From Candidatus Microgenomates bacterium (lineage in GTDB: Bacteria; Patescibacteriota; Microgenomatia; UBA1400; PJMF01): DNA of 8,237 bases. This document shows, piece by piece, positions 1-6,981 of this stretch (position 1 is the first letter of the stretch; each line of letters starts with the position of its first letter). Location of the stretch: NCBI GenBank assembly GCA_015485595.1, contig WFTH01000037.1, positions 1-8,237 on the forward strand, written 5' to 3'. The notes under the pieces are model-generated. The model was given only the letters and a program-made list of their open reading frames with translations. It was not told where the DNA came from and made no database searches. The position numbers and the translations under genes were made by a program.

Positions 1-1338
1 AAACAAAAACAGGCTAAAAAAACTCAGAAAGAGACCAAAAAAATCCCCACGATTCTTTGTTTTGTCGGTCCACCAGGTGTAGGTAAAACCAGTATTGGTC
101 AGTCAATTGCCAAAAGCTTAGGTCGTAAGTTTGTTAAGGTCTCTTTAGGGGGAGTAAGAGATGAGGCAGAGATTAGAGGCCACAGACGTACTTATGTGGG
201 CGCTATGCCGGGCAGGATTATTAACGGCATTAAGCAAGCTGGAGTGAAAAACCCGGTGTTTATGCTGGATGAGATAGACAAGCTCGGCAGTGACTACAAA
301 GGCGATCCATCTGCAGCCCTACTTGAGGCACTAGACCCAGAACAAAACGCCCACTTTGTGGATCACTACCTGGACATGCCGTTTGATCTTTCTGAGGTTA
401 TCTTTATCACTACCGCAAACACCCTAGACACCATTCCCCCAGCTTTAAGAGACAGGCTGGAGGTGATCCGTTATTCTGGCTATACCGAAGAGGAAAAGTT
501 TCAGATTGCTAAAAAGTACTTAGTGAAAAAAGCCCGAGAAGCTAACGGCCTAACCGCCAGACAAGTTGCCATCACCGACGAAGCAATTAAGTTTTTAATC
601 AAACGCTACACCCGTGAAGCCGGAGTCAGAGAGCTGGAAAGACTGCTAAACAGCCTAATGCGTAAAGTCGCTCGTAAGTTCGTGGAGAAAAAGGTTAAAG
701 GTAAAGTAACCATCGATCCTAAGTTTATTAAAAAAGAGCTTGGTCCAGAAAAGTTTGACCAAGAGGTGGCAGCCAACGAACACGTAGTTGGCCAAGCAAC
801 TGGTTTGGCTTGGACCAGTGTAGGCGGAGACATTCTTTTTATAGAGGTAGCTTTAACCGACGGCAAGGGTCAGATAAAACTTACTGGCAAGCTGGGGGAG
901 GTGATGAAAGAGTCAGCTCAAACCGCCTTAACCTACGTTAAAGCCAACGCAAAAAAATTCGGTATCGATGTCAAAAAACTAGCCAAAACCGATGTCCACA
1001 TTCACGTACCAGAGGGAGCAGTGCCTAAAGATGGCCCTTCTGCAGGCATTACCATCACTACCGCGATTGTTTCTGCCTTTACTCAAATACCGGTGAAAAA
1101 AGACGTAGCCATGACAGGCGAGGTGACTTTGAGAGGCAGAGTTTTAAGAATTGGCGGTCTAAAAGAAAAAAGCATCGCCGCCCACCAAGCTGGTATAAAG
1201 ACTGTGATAATCCCCCAAGATAACAAGCGCGATCTGATCGAACTGCCAAAAGTGGTTAAAAAAGATCTAGAGTTCATCCCTGTTAAACAAGTGGATGAGG
1301 TCTTAGAACTTGCCTTGGTTCGATCCCCTAAAAAATGA
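1..1338 (+). CDS. lon: ATP-dependent protease Lon, C-terminal part (5' end outside window)
   Basis: Lon is a cytosolic ATP-driven protease that unfolds and degrades damaged and regulatory proteins. The frame is open from the first base, so only the last 445 residues are present, a little over half of a usual Lon of about 800; the N-terminal substrate-binding domain is missing. In fragment numbering the AAA+ module shows Walker A GPPGVGKT (23-30), Walker B with D90/E91 (VFMLDEIDK), the sensor-1 asparagine N140 in TTAN, and arginines 150 and 152 in LRDRL. The protease domain has the catalytic serine S347 in PKDGPSAG and, 43 residues later, the catalytic lysine K390 in LKEKS, the spacing seen in E. 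coli Lon. The first 16 residues are rich in K, Q and T, unlike the short linker usual just before Walker A. It stops at TGA, in the same frame as the next gene. Identification is firm. Confidence 0.97.
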   Translation, partial: KQKQAKKTQKETKKIPTILCFVGPPGVGKTSIGQSIAKSLGRKFVKVSLGGVRDEAEIRGHRRTYVGAMPGRIINGIKQAGVKNPVFMLDEIDKLGSDYKGDPSAALLEALDPEQNAHFVDHYLDMPFDLSEVIFITTANTLDTIPPALRDRLEVIRYSGYTEEEKFQIAKKYLVKKAREANGLTARQVAITDEAIKFLIKRYTREAGVRELERLLNSLMRKVARKFVEKKVKGKVTIDPKFIKKELGPEKFDQEVAANEHVVGQATGLAWTSVGGDILFIEVALTDGKGQIKLTGKLGEVMKESAQTALTYVKANAKKFGIDVKKLAKTDVHIHVPEGAVPKDGPSAGITITTAIVSAFTQIPVKKDVAMTGEVTLRGRVLRIGGLKEKSIAAHQAGIKTVIIPQDNKRDLIELPKVVKKDLEFIPVKQVDEVLELALVRSPKK

Positions 1339-1344
1339 TACACT
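1315..1344 (+). promoter_or_regulatory. Possible extended -10 promoter for the PEGA gene, giving a leaderless mRNA
   Basis: The bases TGATACACT (1336-1344) read as an extended -10 element: TG, one base, then TACACT. TTGGTT at 1315-1320, 18 bases upstream of the hexamer, is a poor -35 (three of six matches). Transcription would begin about 7 bases after the -10, at or next to the ATG at 1351, so the transcript would have no leader. That fits the absence of any Shine-Dalgarno sequence before this start. The TG of the element is part of the Lon stop codon. AT-rich sequence produces such matches by chance, so this is tentative. Confidence 0.3.
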
Positions 1345-1350
1345 AACCTC

Positions 1351-2214
1351 ATGAAACTTAAGTGGGTAGTAATCATCCTAACTGTCTCTTTAGGTATTTT
1401 TTTGATTGGGTTTGGTAGCTTTAAGCTCACCCAAAAAGAAAGAGCCGGCTTGCAAGTCATAACCGGCAACAAACCAGCTGGAGTTTTTCTGGATGACCGC
1501 TATCTTGATCGTACTCCATTAATAGAGCGCAACCTTAGGCCCGGCACCTACACTATCAGAATTGAACCAGAAGATGAAAAGCTCTCCAGTTATGACACAG
1601 AGGTCACCCTTCATCCGGGAACCCTCACTATCATCACTTGGAATCCTGGCAAAACTGTGGAAACAAGCGGGGGAGTTATCTATGAGATGAAAAAATTAAA
1701 AAACAATAAAACAAAAACAGCTATCAACTTTATAAGCATTCCAGACAAAGCTATTATTAAGGTAGATAACAAACCTACTGACTTTACCCCATTACTTCTA
1801 GATGATCTTAATCCAGGAGAGCATCGCTATGAAGTAAGCTTGCCTGGCTATGAAACACAACAGCACTCCCTTAACCTAAAAAAGGGCTATCAGGTAGATA
1901 CAATTATTAAACTAGCTAAACTCACAAATACAGACAAGCCAGAAGAACCCACCCCTACTCAAGCACCGCAACCAACTGAAAGTACCAGCTCGGCTAGACT
2001 AACCATTCTCAAAACAGGCTTGGTTCAAGCCGGAACCGAAATTTTGAGGGTTAGGGAAGAACCTTCAAAAACCGCCAAACAAATCGGCGTGGTCTACTCT
2101 GGCAAACAGTATCCTTACCTTAAGGAAAAAGACGGTTGGTATCAAATTAAGTTCGGAGAAAAACTCCAAAATGTCGGCTGGGTCAGTGCTGAGTATGCCA
2201 AAAAAGATCTCTAA
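1351..2214 (+). CDS. Membrane-anchored protein with two PEGA domains and a C-terminal SH3-like domain
   Basis: A 287-residue protein with an uncleaved-looking N-terminal membrane anchor (about residues 5-24, after MKLK) and the remainder probably outside the membrane. There is no cysteine after the anchor, so it is not a lipoprotein. Two PEGA-type beta domains follow, at about 34-100 (ending in the LRPGTYTIRI-type strand) and 123-190 (LNPGEHRYEVSLPGYE, with the typical PGY turn). A P/T/E-rich linker (about 194-214) leads to a bacterial SH3-like domain (about 220-284) with LRVREEPS, DGWYQIK and GWVSAEY. PEGA and SH3b domains are known in surface proteins and often bind cell-wall or other surface polymers; the actual ligand cannot be read here. 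It begins 12 bases after the Lon stop, in the same frame, with no visible ribosome binding site, and its end overlaps the next gene. Domain calls are solid; function is unknown. Confidence 0.88.
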   Translation: MKLKWVVIILTVSLGIFLIGFGSFKLTQKERAGLQVITGNKPAGVFLDDRYLDRTPLIERNLRPGTYTIRIEPEDEKLSSYDTEVTLHPGTLTIITWNPGKTVETSGGVIYEMKKLKNNKTKTAINFISIPDKAIIKVDNKPTDFTPLLLDDLNPGEHRYEVSLPGYETQQHSLNLKKGYQVDTIIKLAKLTNTDKPEEPTPTQAPQPTESTSSARLTILKTGLVQAGTEILRVREEPSKTAKQIGVVYSGKQYPYLKEKDGWYQIKFGEKLQNVGWVSAEYAKKDL

Positions 2215-3883
2215 TCTTTACTACCAAGTAGTCTTAGTGATTATCTTTCTGGTACTCTTGGTTACCCGCTTTTTGGGCAATAACTATGATGCCGGGCTGC
2301 ACCTTCATCCAGATGAGCGTTGGTTGATCATGGTCAGTGACAAACTCCATCTCTTCAACCAGCTTAACCCAGACTTTTTTGCTTATGGCTCCCTACCACT
2401 TTATCTACTGAAGGCAGTGGCTCAAGGTCTAGAAGCTCTTGGATTGGCTCGGCTTGATAACTACAACGGCCTTTTGATTGTAGGTCGGTTTTTAACCAGC
2501 ATCACCGATATTTTGGTAGCGACAATAGTCTTTCTGATCACTAAGGAAGTGAGTAAGCGGAGACTAACACCCTATCTAGCAATGTTGCTTTACGCTTTGA
2601 TGTTCTTTCCAATTCAGAACTCAAACTTCTTTATTGTAGATAACTTTCTAAACCTCTTCTTAAGCCTAGCGGTACTTTTAAGTATTAGGTACCTTAAGCA
2701 ACCTAGTTGGTTAAGATTCAGTGCCGTTGTGGTCGTAGTTAGTGCCATGTTGGCCACCAAGCTCACTAGTTTAATAGTTGTGCCAATCATCCTTGGTTCG
2801 TTGTTTGTTAAACTACTTACCCTTAAGATTAAAGAGAGCAAGACAGATAAGCTTGCTCGGTTGTTTGCTGCTCTTAACCTAGTACTTTGGTTTGGATTTG
2901 TGAGCTTCTTTATCTTTATGCCCTACGGTGTTCTTCACTACCAACAGTTCATTCAAGAAGTTTTAAAACAGATTCAAATGGGCAAAGACCCTTATGTTTT
3001 TCCTTACACACTTCAATACGTAGATACAACAGCCTACCTTTACCCTCTAAAAAACATCTTTCTTTGGGGGACTGGACCGATCATTGGGAGCTTAGGGCTT
3101 TTAGGCGCCGTAATCTTAATAAAAAGAGCCTTTGCTCAACTTAAAAAACTACCTTTAAAAAAAGGCCTAACCCAACCAACGGTGCTGATCATAGCGGTTT
3201 ATCTTGTTTATTTCCTAGTCTTAGGTCAAAGCGCGGTCAAGTTTATGCGTTACATGCTGCCCTTGTATCCCTTTGTGGCTCTAACTGCAGCCTTAAGTCT
3301 GGAATGGTTTCTATCTCAAGCTAAAACTAACTGGGTGATTAAAAAAGCTCTAACGATCATACTTTTATTTCTTGCTGGCATCTGGTTGGGAGCTTTTTTA
3401 AAGATCTACCTTCAACCTCACACCAGAGTACAAGCCAGCGAGTGGATTCTTCGTTATGTGCCGGCAGGGTCGGTCTTGGCTGTGGAGCACTGGGACGACA
3501 GACTACCACTTTTTCAAGCAACTAGGTATCGCTATGTAGAGCTGCCACTCTATGAATTACCAGACAACAAGCACAAGTGGCGTTTGATCGACCAAAGACT
3601 AGCCCAAGCAGATTACCTGGTCATCGCTTCCAAAAGACTCAGTGCGCCTTTGACTAAGCTAGCAGACTGCCAAAAATATAGAAGATGTTATCCTAACACA
3701 GCCCAGTACTACCAAGATCTGTTTTCAGGTAAACGAGGTTTTATAAAAGTGGCTGAGTTTGATTTTCAACCCACTCTAGACTTCGGTTTGTTCAAGATTA
3801 CTCTAGATGATAACAAAGCAGATGAGTCGTTCTCGGTCTATGACCATCCACACGTAATTATTTTTCAAAAAACTACCAGGTAG
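2195..3883 (+). CDS. GT-C fold glycosyltransferase, PMT/ArnT-like (GT39/GT83-like), polytopic membrane protein
   Basis: Predicted transferase that moves a sugar from a polyprenyl-phosphate donor to an acceptor on the outer face of the membrane. The first membrane helix (about 11-28) is followed by an external loop with HPDE (38-41); an acidic pair here is the expected catalytic site of GT-C enzymes. Next come NPDFFAYGSLPLYL (58-71) and QNSNFFIVDN (141-150), both typical of this family, then around ten hydrophobic segments up to about residue 405. The last 140 residues are soluble, with ASEWILRYVPAG, a pair of cysteines (CQKYRRC) and a conserved-looking end (DESFSVYDHP). I chose the ATG at 2195 because MPKK directly precedes the first helix and the overlap with the PEGA gene falls to 20 bases; the ATG at 2171 would add eight residues. 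Neither start has a good ribosome binding site. Donor and acceptor are unknown. Confidence 0.88.
   Translation: MPKKISNLYYQVVLVIIFLVLLVTRFLGNNYDAGLHLHPDERWLIMVSDKLHLFNQLNPDFFAYGSLPLYLLKAVAQGLEALGLARLDNYNGLLIVGRFLTSITDILVATIVFLITKEVSKRRLTPYLAMLLYALMFFPIQNSNFFIVDNFLNLFLSLAVLLSIRYLKQPSWLRFSAVVVVVSAMLATKLTSLIVVPIILGSLFVKLLTLKIKESKTDKLARLFAALNLVLWFGFVSFFIFMPYGVLHYQQFIQEVLKQIQMGKDPYVFPYTLQYVDTTAYLYPLKNIFLWGTGPIIGSLGLLGAVILIKRAFAQLKKLPLKKGLTQPTVLIIAVYLVYFLVLGQSAVKFMRYMLPLYPFVALTAALSLEWFLSQAKTNWVIKKALTIILLFLAGIWLGAFLKIYLQPHTRVQASEWILRYVPAGSVLAVEHWDDRLPLFQATRYRYVELPLYELPDNKHKWRLIDQRLAQADYLVIASKRLSAPLTKLADCQKYRRCYPNTAQYYQDLFSGKRGFIKVAEFDFQPTLDFGLFKITLDDNKADESFSVYDHPHVIIFQKTTR
3873..3883. repeat. Palindromic tail-to-tail overlap carrying both convergent stop codons
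   Basis: CTACCAGGTAG is an 11-base palindrome (five-base arms around a central A). It is exactly the overlap between the two convergent GT-C genes: the + strand reads ACC AGG TAG and the - strand reads ACC TGG TAG. The stem is too short to act as a terminator, and no stem followed by a T run is visible on either strand nearby. Confidence 0.9.
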
Positions 3884-5126
3884 CCAGCATAAGATATATC
3901 TGATAAAGGTTCCAACCAAACAATAATCCTAAAACTAAAACCGACACTAGCTTATAACCTAAAGCTTGTTTTTTAAGCTGTTTAACTATCCAAGCTAGAC
4001 CAAAAGCTAAAAAGGGAAGGGTGCCGATAAACATGCGTGAGCCATAGGGTCCACCAATGATCTCCGGTGGCCAGCTAGCAATAACATAAAGTTGAGATAA
4101 AAAGACCCCCAAACTAACCCCAGCTATCTGCTTGATGGCTGGGTTTAACCGCGGGGCTTTAAGGTACCACCAGATCAAACCAAGGACCATGATCAAGCCC
4201 ATCGGCGCAAAGTAAAAAAACCCATTTCCCTGACTAAACAAAGTATCCAGTAAATTAGGATAAAGCCAGCTAAAACTGGCTCCGTTAATCAAGTAAGGGC
4301 TGCCAAACCGATGATAGATAGTCCAAGTAAAAATAACTTGAATCGAAACAACTAAGCTTAAAGGAACTAAAACAAACAGAAGCTGCTTTAGCTTAAAGAA
4401 CTTGCTTTTCCTAAAAAAGACCAAAGCTAAAAGCAAGGCGCTGATTAGTATATCTTGATTACGGATAATACCTAAAAAACCTAAAACCAAACCAAACAAA
4501 AAATACCAACGATCACCCTTTAACTGATTAAGGTAGATCTTTAAGGCTAGAAAAAGCGCCAAGCTAGAAAAGAGCAACTCAGCCGAGTGTGAGTTGAGCG
4601 GGTCGATGGTGGTGTAGTAAAACAACTGAGAGGTTAAAAACAGAACTAACACAGAAACCAAGGCTACCTGATGTTTAAAAAAGTGTTTTAGATTAAGGTA
4701 GATTAAAAACAGGCCACCTAGACTCATCATGACCGTGCTCAAGCCAACACTGACTTGGTTAATCAAGCTGTAACCATCTCTTAAAACATCCACACCAAAC
4801 CAAGATAAGCCCCAAACCACAAACTGGCCCAGTAAAAATCCTGGTATCCACAGTAGACCCGGACCAGGTGAGAAGTTAGAGGCGGCATAGCCGGTTTTTG
4901 GTACAACCTTTAGACCATTAGGAAACGGATAAAGAGGGTTGGTGGCCTCGTTTATAAAGTTAACATCATGATCCATAACAAGCGAACGAGTGTAGGCGTA
5001 GTAGTAATGACTATCTCCCCAGATGGCAAAACCAACATGCCTCACACCAAGCAAGTAACTTATCATACTCACAAGCATTAACCCGCCAAATACCCAGCTT
5101 GTTTTAGATAAGAGACTTAACTGCAT
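3873..5126 (-). CDS. Polytopic membrane glycosyltransferase, GT-C type (second complete copy in window)
   Basis: A 417-residue membrane protein with about ten hydrophobic helices. The first helix (about 11-29) leads to an external loop with WGDSHYYYAYTRSL (36-49) and MDHDVNF (51-57). Acidic residues D38, D52 and D54 in this position are typical of GT-C enzymes that use a lipid-linked sugar donor. NFSPGPGLLWIPGFLLG (84-100) begins the next helix and resembles the GPA-LLW-PFFLL region of many PMT-like proteins. Unlike the 562-residue neighbour it has no soluble C-terminal domain and ends soon after the last helix (LYQIYLMLATW). It starts 6 bases after the GT2 gene with no clear ribosome binding site, so translation is probably coupled to that gene. 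The pairing suggests that the GT2 product is its donor. It could instead be a non-catalytic relative or a flippase-like protein, but the loop motif favours a transferase. Confidence 0.75.
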   Translation of the reverse strand: MQLSLLSKTSWVFGGLMLVSMISYLLGVRHVGFAIWGDSHYYYAYTRSLVMDHDVNFINEATNPLYPFPNGLKVVPKTGYAASNFSPGPGLLWIPGFLLGQFVVWGLSWFGVDVLRDGYSLINQVSVGLSTVMMSLGGLFLIYLNLKHFFKHQVALVSVLVLFLTSQLFYYTTIDPLNSHSAELLFSSLALFLALKIYLNQLKGDRWYFLFGLVLGFLGIIRNQDILISALLLALVFFRKSKFFKLKQLLFVLVPLSLVVSIQVIFTWTIYHRFGSPYLINGASFSWLYPNLLDTLFSQGNGFFYFAPMGLIMVLGLIWWYLKAPRLNPAIKQIAGVSLGVFLSQLYVIASWPPEIIGGPYGSRMFIGTLPFLAFGLAWIVKQLKKQALGYKLVSVLVLGLLFGWNLYQIYLMLATW

Positions 5127-5132
5127 CTTTGA

Positions 5133-5849
5133 TTAGTCAAATAAGTTATACCAAACAATCGCTCCGATCGCTTTAACTCCATCTTTCCAGTTAATCTTCT
5201 TACCCTCTGCGTAGGTGCGGCCATGATAAGAGATACCCACTTCATAGATTCGGCAGTTTTTTTGCTTGGCCAAATAAGCGGTGATCTCCGGTTCAAAACC
5301 AAAGCGACGGCTTTTTAAGTAAGGAGCTAGTTTTCGAACCAGATCACCTTTAAAAACCTTAAAACCTGTCTCCATGTCACTTAAGTTTAAGTTAGTAAAC
5401 ATGTTAGATAAAGTAGTGAGCCACTTGTTAGCTTGGTAATGCCAAAAGTACAAAACTCTGTGTGGCTTGTTCGTAATAAACCGAGATCCATAGACCGCAT
5501 TTGCCTTACCTTCTAGAATTGGCTTAAGTAAAAGAGGGTAGTCATCTGGTGAGTACTCAAGATCAGCGTCCTGAATCAGGACCACATCACCTGAGCTTTT
5601 TAAAAGTCCTGTCTTAACCGCATAACCCTTGCCAAAATTAGTCGAAAGATTGATCACCTTAATGGCTGAGTTTAAAGTGCTAAGTTTTTTTAAGATTTTA
5701 CTGGTACTGTCGGTTGAGCCGTCGTTTACAACGATCAACTCCTTTTTTAACCCTAAAGTATCTGCTTGAAGCACCTGTTTAATCACTTGATTAATAAACC
5801 TCGACTCGTTATAGACCGGTATTACTATCGAGATGCTTTTTAGGTTCAT
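5133..5849 (-). CDS. GT2 family glycosyltransferase, polyprenyl-phosphate sugar synthase (DPM1-like)
   Basis: A 238-residue GT-A fold enzyme expected to transfer a sugar from a nucleotide donor to undecaprenyl (polyprenyl) phosphate at the inner face of the membrane. Motifs in order: SIVIPVYNE (6-14), the nucleotide-binding VVNDGSTD (40-47), the metal-binding DAD at 94-96 in QDADLEYSPDDYP, YGSRF (120-124), SDMETGFKVF (157-166), FGFEPEITA (183-191) and GRTYAEGKKINWKDG (210-224). The last three are characteristic of the DPM1/DPMS branch of GT2. There is no C-terminal membrane anchor, so it is the soluble or peripheral form and would need its membrane neighbours for localisation. It begins 7 bases after the SDR gene and ends 6 bases before the GT-C gene, a tight operon in a donor-then-transferase order. 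The sugar (mannose, glucose or other) cannot be told from sequence alone. Confidence 0.92.
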   Translation of the reverse strand: MNLKSISIVIPVYNESRFINQVIKQVLQADTLGLKKELIVVNDGSTDSTSKILKKLSTLNSAIKVINLSTNFGKGYAVKTGLLKSSGDVVLIQDADLEYSPDDYPLLLKPILEGKANAVYGSRFITNKPHRVLYFWHYQANKWLTTLSNMFTNLNLSDMETGFKVFKGDLVRKLAPYLKSRRFGFEPEITAYLAKQKNCRIYEVGISYHGRTYAEGKKINWKDGVKAIGAIVWYNLFD

Positions 5850-5856
5850 AGAAGCT

Positions 5857-6921
5857 TTACATCAGTTTTTTAAAGAGGCCCAAGGCACCTTGTTTCCAAC
5901 CCACAGTATGACTGACTCCCGCACCTCTAGATTTGATCTCTTGGTAGTGGTCTTGGTACCAGTCATAAGACTTAATCAAAGCTTGAACATTAGAGAACCT
6001 AGGCGACCAGTTAAGTGTTCTTTCTAGTTTCTTAATCGAAACAAACGAATCCTTATCCGCGGTGTCGTAAACCCACTGATAAAGCGGAGAGAGGTTAAGT
6101 TTTTCTAAAGTTTTTAAAACAAACTTTATCGGTGTAGCTGGAGTTGGCATTAATTTTGAACCAGAATCAGCATGCTCAAACAGCGCCTGAAGATCCTCCT
6201 TAACCGTACCAAACTCTTTAGCCCCAATATTAAAGACATCGTTTAGTTTCTTATCTTTTGATTGGCCTGCCAGATAAACTGCTTCCACTAGATCATCTAC
6301 ATCCAAAAGTTGATAACGATTTGAGCCATTACCTATAACCGGAATCTTTTTGCCATCATGCACCCAGTCAAACAAGATCTCAAACACACCAAGTCTTTCG
6401 GTGCCAACAAACGTCTTCGGTCTAAAGACGGTCAAGTTTAGGCCTTTTCTCCAAAACTCAGCTAGTTTTTTCTCAGCCTCAATCTTTGACTCACCATAAG
6501 CACCGACTCCCACCAAGGGATCGGTCTCAACGATCGGGTGTTTTTCTGGTACGCCATAAACCGCGGTAGAGGAGAGATGAATCAGTCGTTTAACGCCATG
6601 TTTAAGAGCACTAGTAGCCACGTTAACACTACCATCAACGTTGGTGGTCATAATGTCGTCTCGTGACCACAAGGGCAAAGCAGCCGCCGCATGGACCACC
6701 ACATCCTTACCTTTGACTGCCTCATCAACCTTCTCTCGGTCACGAACGTCAATCTTTAAAAGCTCGAAACCCCAATCATCATACTCGTGCGAAGGGTAGT
6801 CAGCAATGTCAAGCAGGCTCACCTGCCAACCTTTGTTTTTAAAGTAGCGAGCTGCATGAAGACCAAAAAAGCCAGCCCCGCCGGTGATTAAAACTTTTTT
6901 AGCTTTAACTTGTGGTCTCAT
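5857..6921 (-). CDS. NAD-dependent epimerase/dehydratase, extended SDR family
   Basis: A 354-residue extended short-chain dehydrogenase/reductase, most likely acting on a nucleotide-sugar. The N-terminal Rossmann fold shows the glycine motif GGAGFFG (14-20) and an aspartate at the end of the second strand (D38 in LLDIA), which points to NAD rather than NADP. VVHAAA (75-80), LSST (116-119) and the catalytic YGESK (Y142, K146) complete the active site, and RYQLLDVDDLVEA (202-214) is the usual substrate-side motif. About 330 residues are normal for the family; the extra C-terminal tail ends in VSHTVGWKQGALGLFKKLM, a basic amphipathic stretch that might touch the membrane. Its start has the best ribosome binding site in the window. 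It is the first gene of the tight SDR-GT2-GT-C group. Epimerase, dehydratase and reductase roles are all possible; a 3-beta-HSD-like substrate is less likely given the neighbours. Confidence 0.9.
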   Translation of the reverse strand: MRPQVKAKKVLITGGAGFFGLHAARYFKNKGWQVSLLDIADYPSHEYDDWGFELLKIDVRDREKVDEAVKGKDVVVHAAAALPLWSRDDIMTTNVDGSVNVATSALKHGVKRLIHLSSTAVYGVPEKHPIVETDPLVGVGAYGESKIEAEKKLAEFWRKGLNLTVFRPKTFVGTERLGVFEILFDWVHDGKKIPVIGNGSNRYQLLDVDDLVEAVYLAGQSKDKKLNDVFNIGAKEFGTVKEDLQALFEHADSGSKLMPTPATPIKFVLKTLEKLNLSPLYQWVYDTADKDSFVSIKKLERTLNWSPRFSNVQALIKSYDWYQDHYQEIKSRGAGVSHTVGWKQGALGLFKKLM

Positions 6922-6927
6922 AACACT

Positions 6928-6936
6928 CTCCTTTTT
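6928..6936 (-). promoter_or_regulatory. Strong Shine-Dalgarno site of the SDR gene
   Basis: On the - strand AAAAAGGAG lies 6 bases before the ATG at 6921, an ideal spacing. It fixes the start of the SDR gene and is the only unambiguous ribosome binding site in the window, which suggests that translation of the SDR-GT2-GT-C group is loaded mainly here. Confidence 0.8.
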
Positions 6937-6953
6937 CTTACAAAGTACAAAAT

Positions 6954-6981
6954 AATCTAAAATCTAAAATTTAGAATCTAA
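6954..6981. repeat. Heptanucleotide tandem repeat (four units) across the end of the HAD gene
   Basis: On the + strand four consecutive 7-base units read AATCTAA, AATCTAA, AATTTAG, AATCTAA, followed by a weaker AATTAAC. The array covers the last six codons of the HAD gene, including its TAG stop (6964-6966), and runs into the 42-base gap before the SDR gene. Because seven is not a multiple of three, a change in unit number would alter the C-terminal reading frame of the HAD protein. Confidence 0.75.

Noticed and set aside
1336..1338. TGA decoded as glycine (code 25, as in Gracilibacteria)
   Set aside because: All conserved domains in the window are complete with GGN glycines and have no in-frame TGA, and Lon ends at its normal C-terminus just at this codon.
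606..1472. Open frames on the - strand opposite lon and the start of the PEGA gene
   Set aside because: They lie antisense to strongly conserved protease coding sequence, have low-complexity serine/leucine/threonine-rich products and match no recognisable domain.
2171..2194. Upstream ATG that would lengthen the first GT-C protein by eight residues
   Set aside because: It increases the overlap with the PEGA gene to 44 bases and adds polar residues before the basic MPKK that normally precedes the first helix. A GGAG lies 12 bases upstream, too far to be convincing.
2614..3144. Short frames on both strands inside the first GT-C gene
   Set aside because: They are out-of-frame shadows of a membrane protein whose helices and motifs continue without a break in the main frame.
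3892..3901. Perfect palindrome AGATATATCT as an operator or terminator
   Set aside because: Ten bases, no loop and no T run; it lies inside the GT-C coding region and such AT palindromes are common by chance.
6937..6963. Promoter for the SDR gene in the gap after the HAD gene
   Set aside because: Hexamers such as TATTTT and TACTTT are present on the - strand but no partner -35 stands out from the AT-rich repeat, so I could not defend a specific call.
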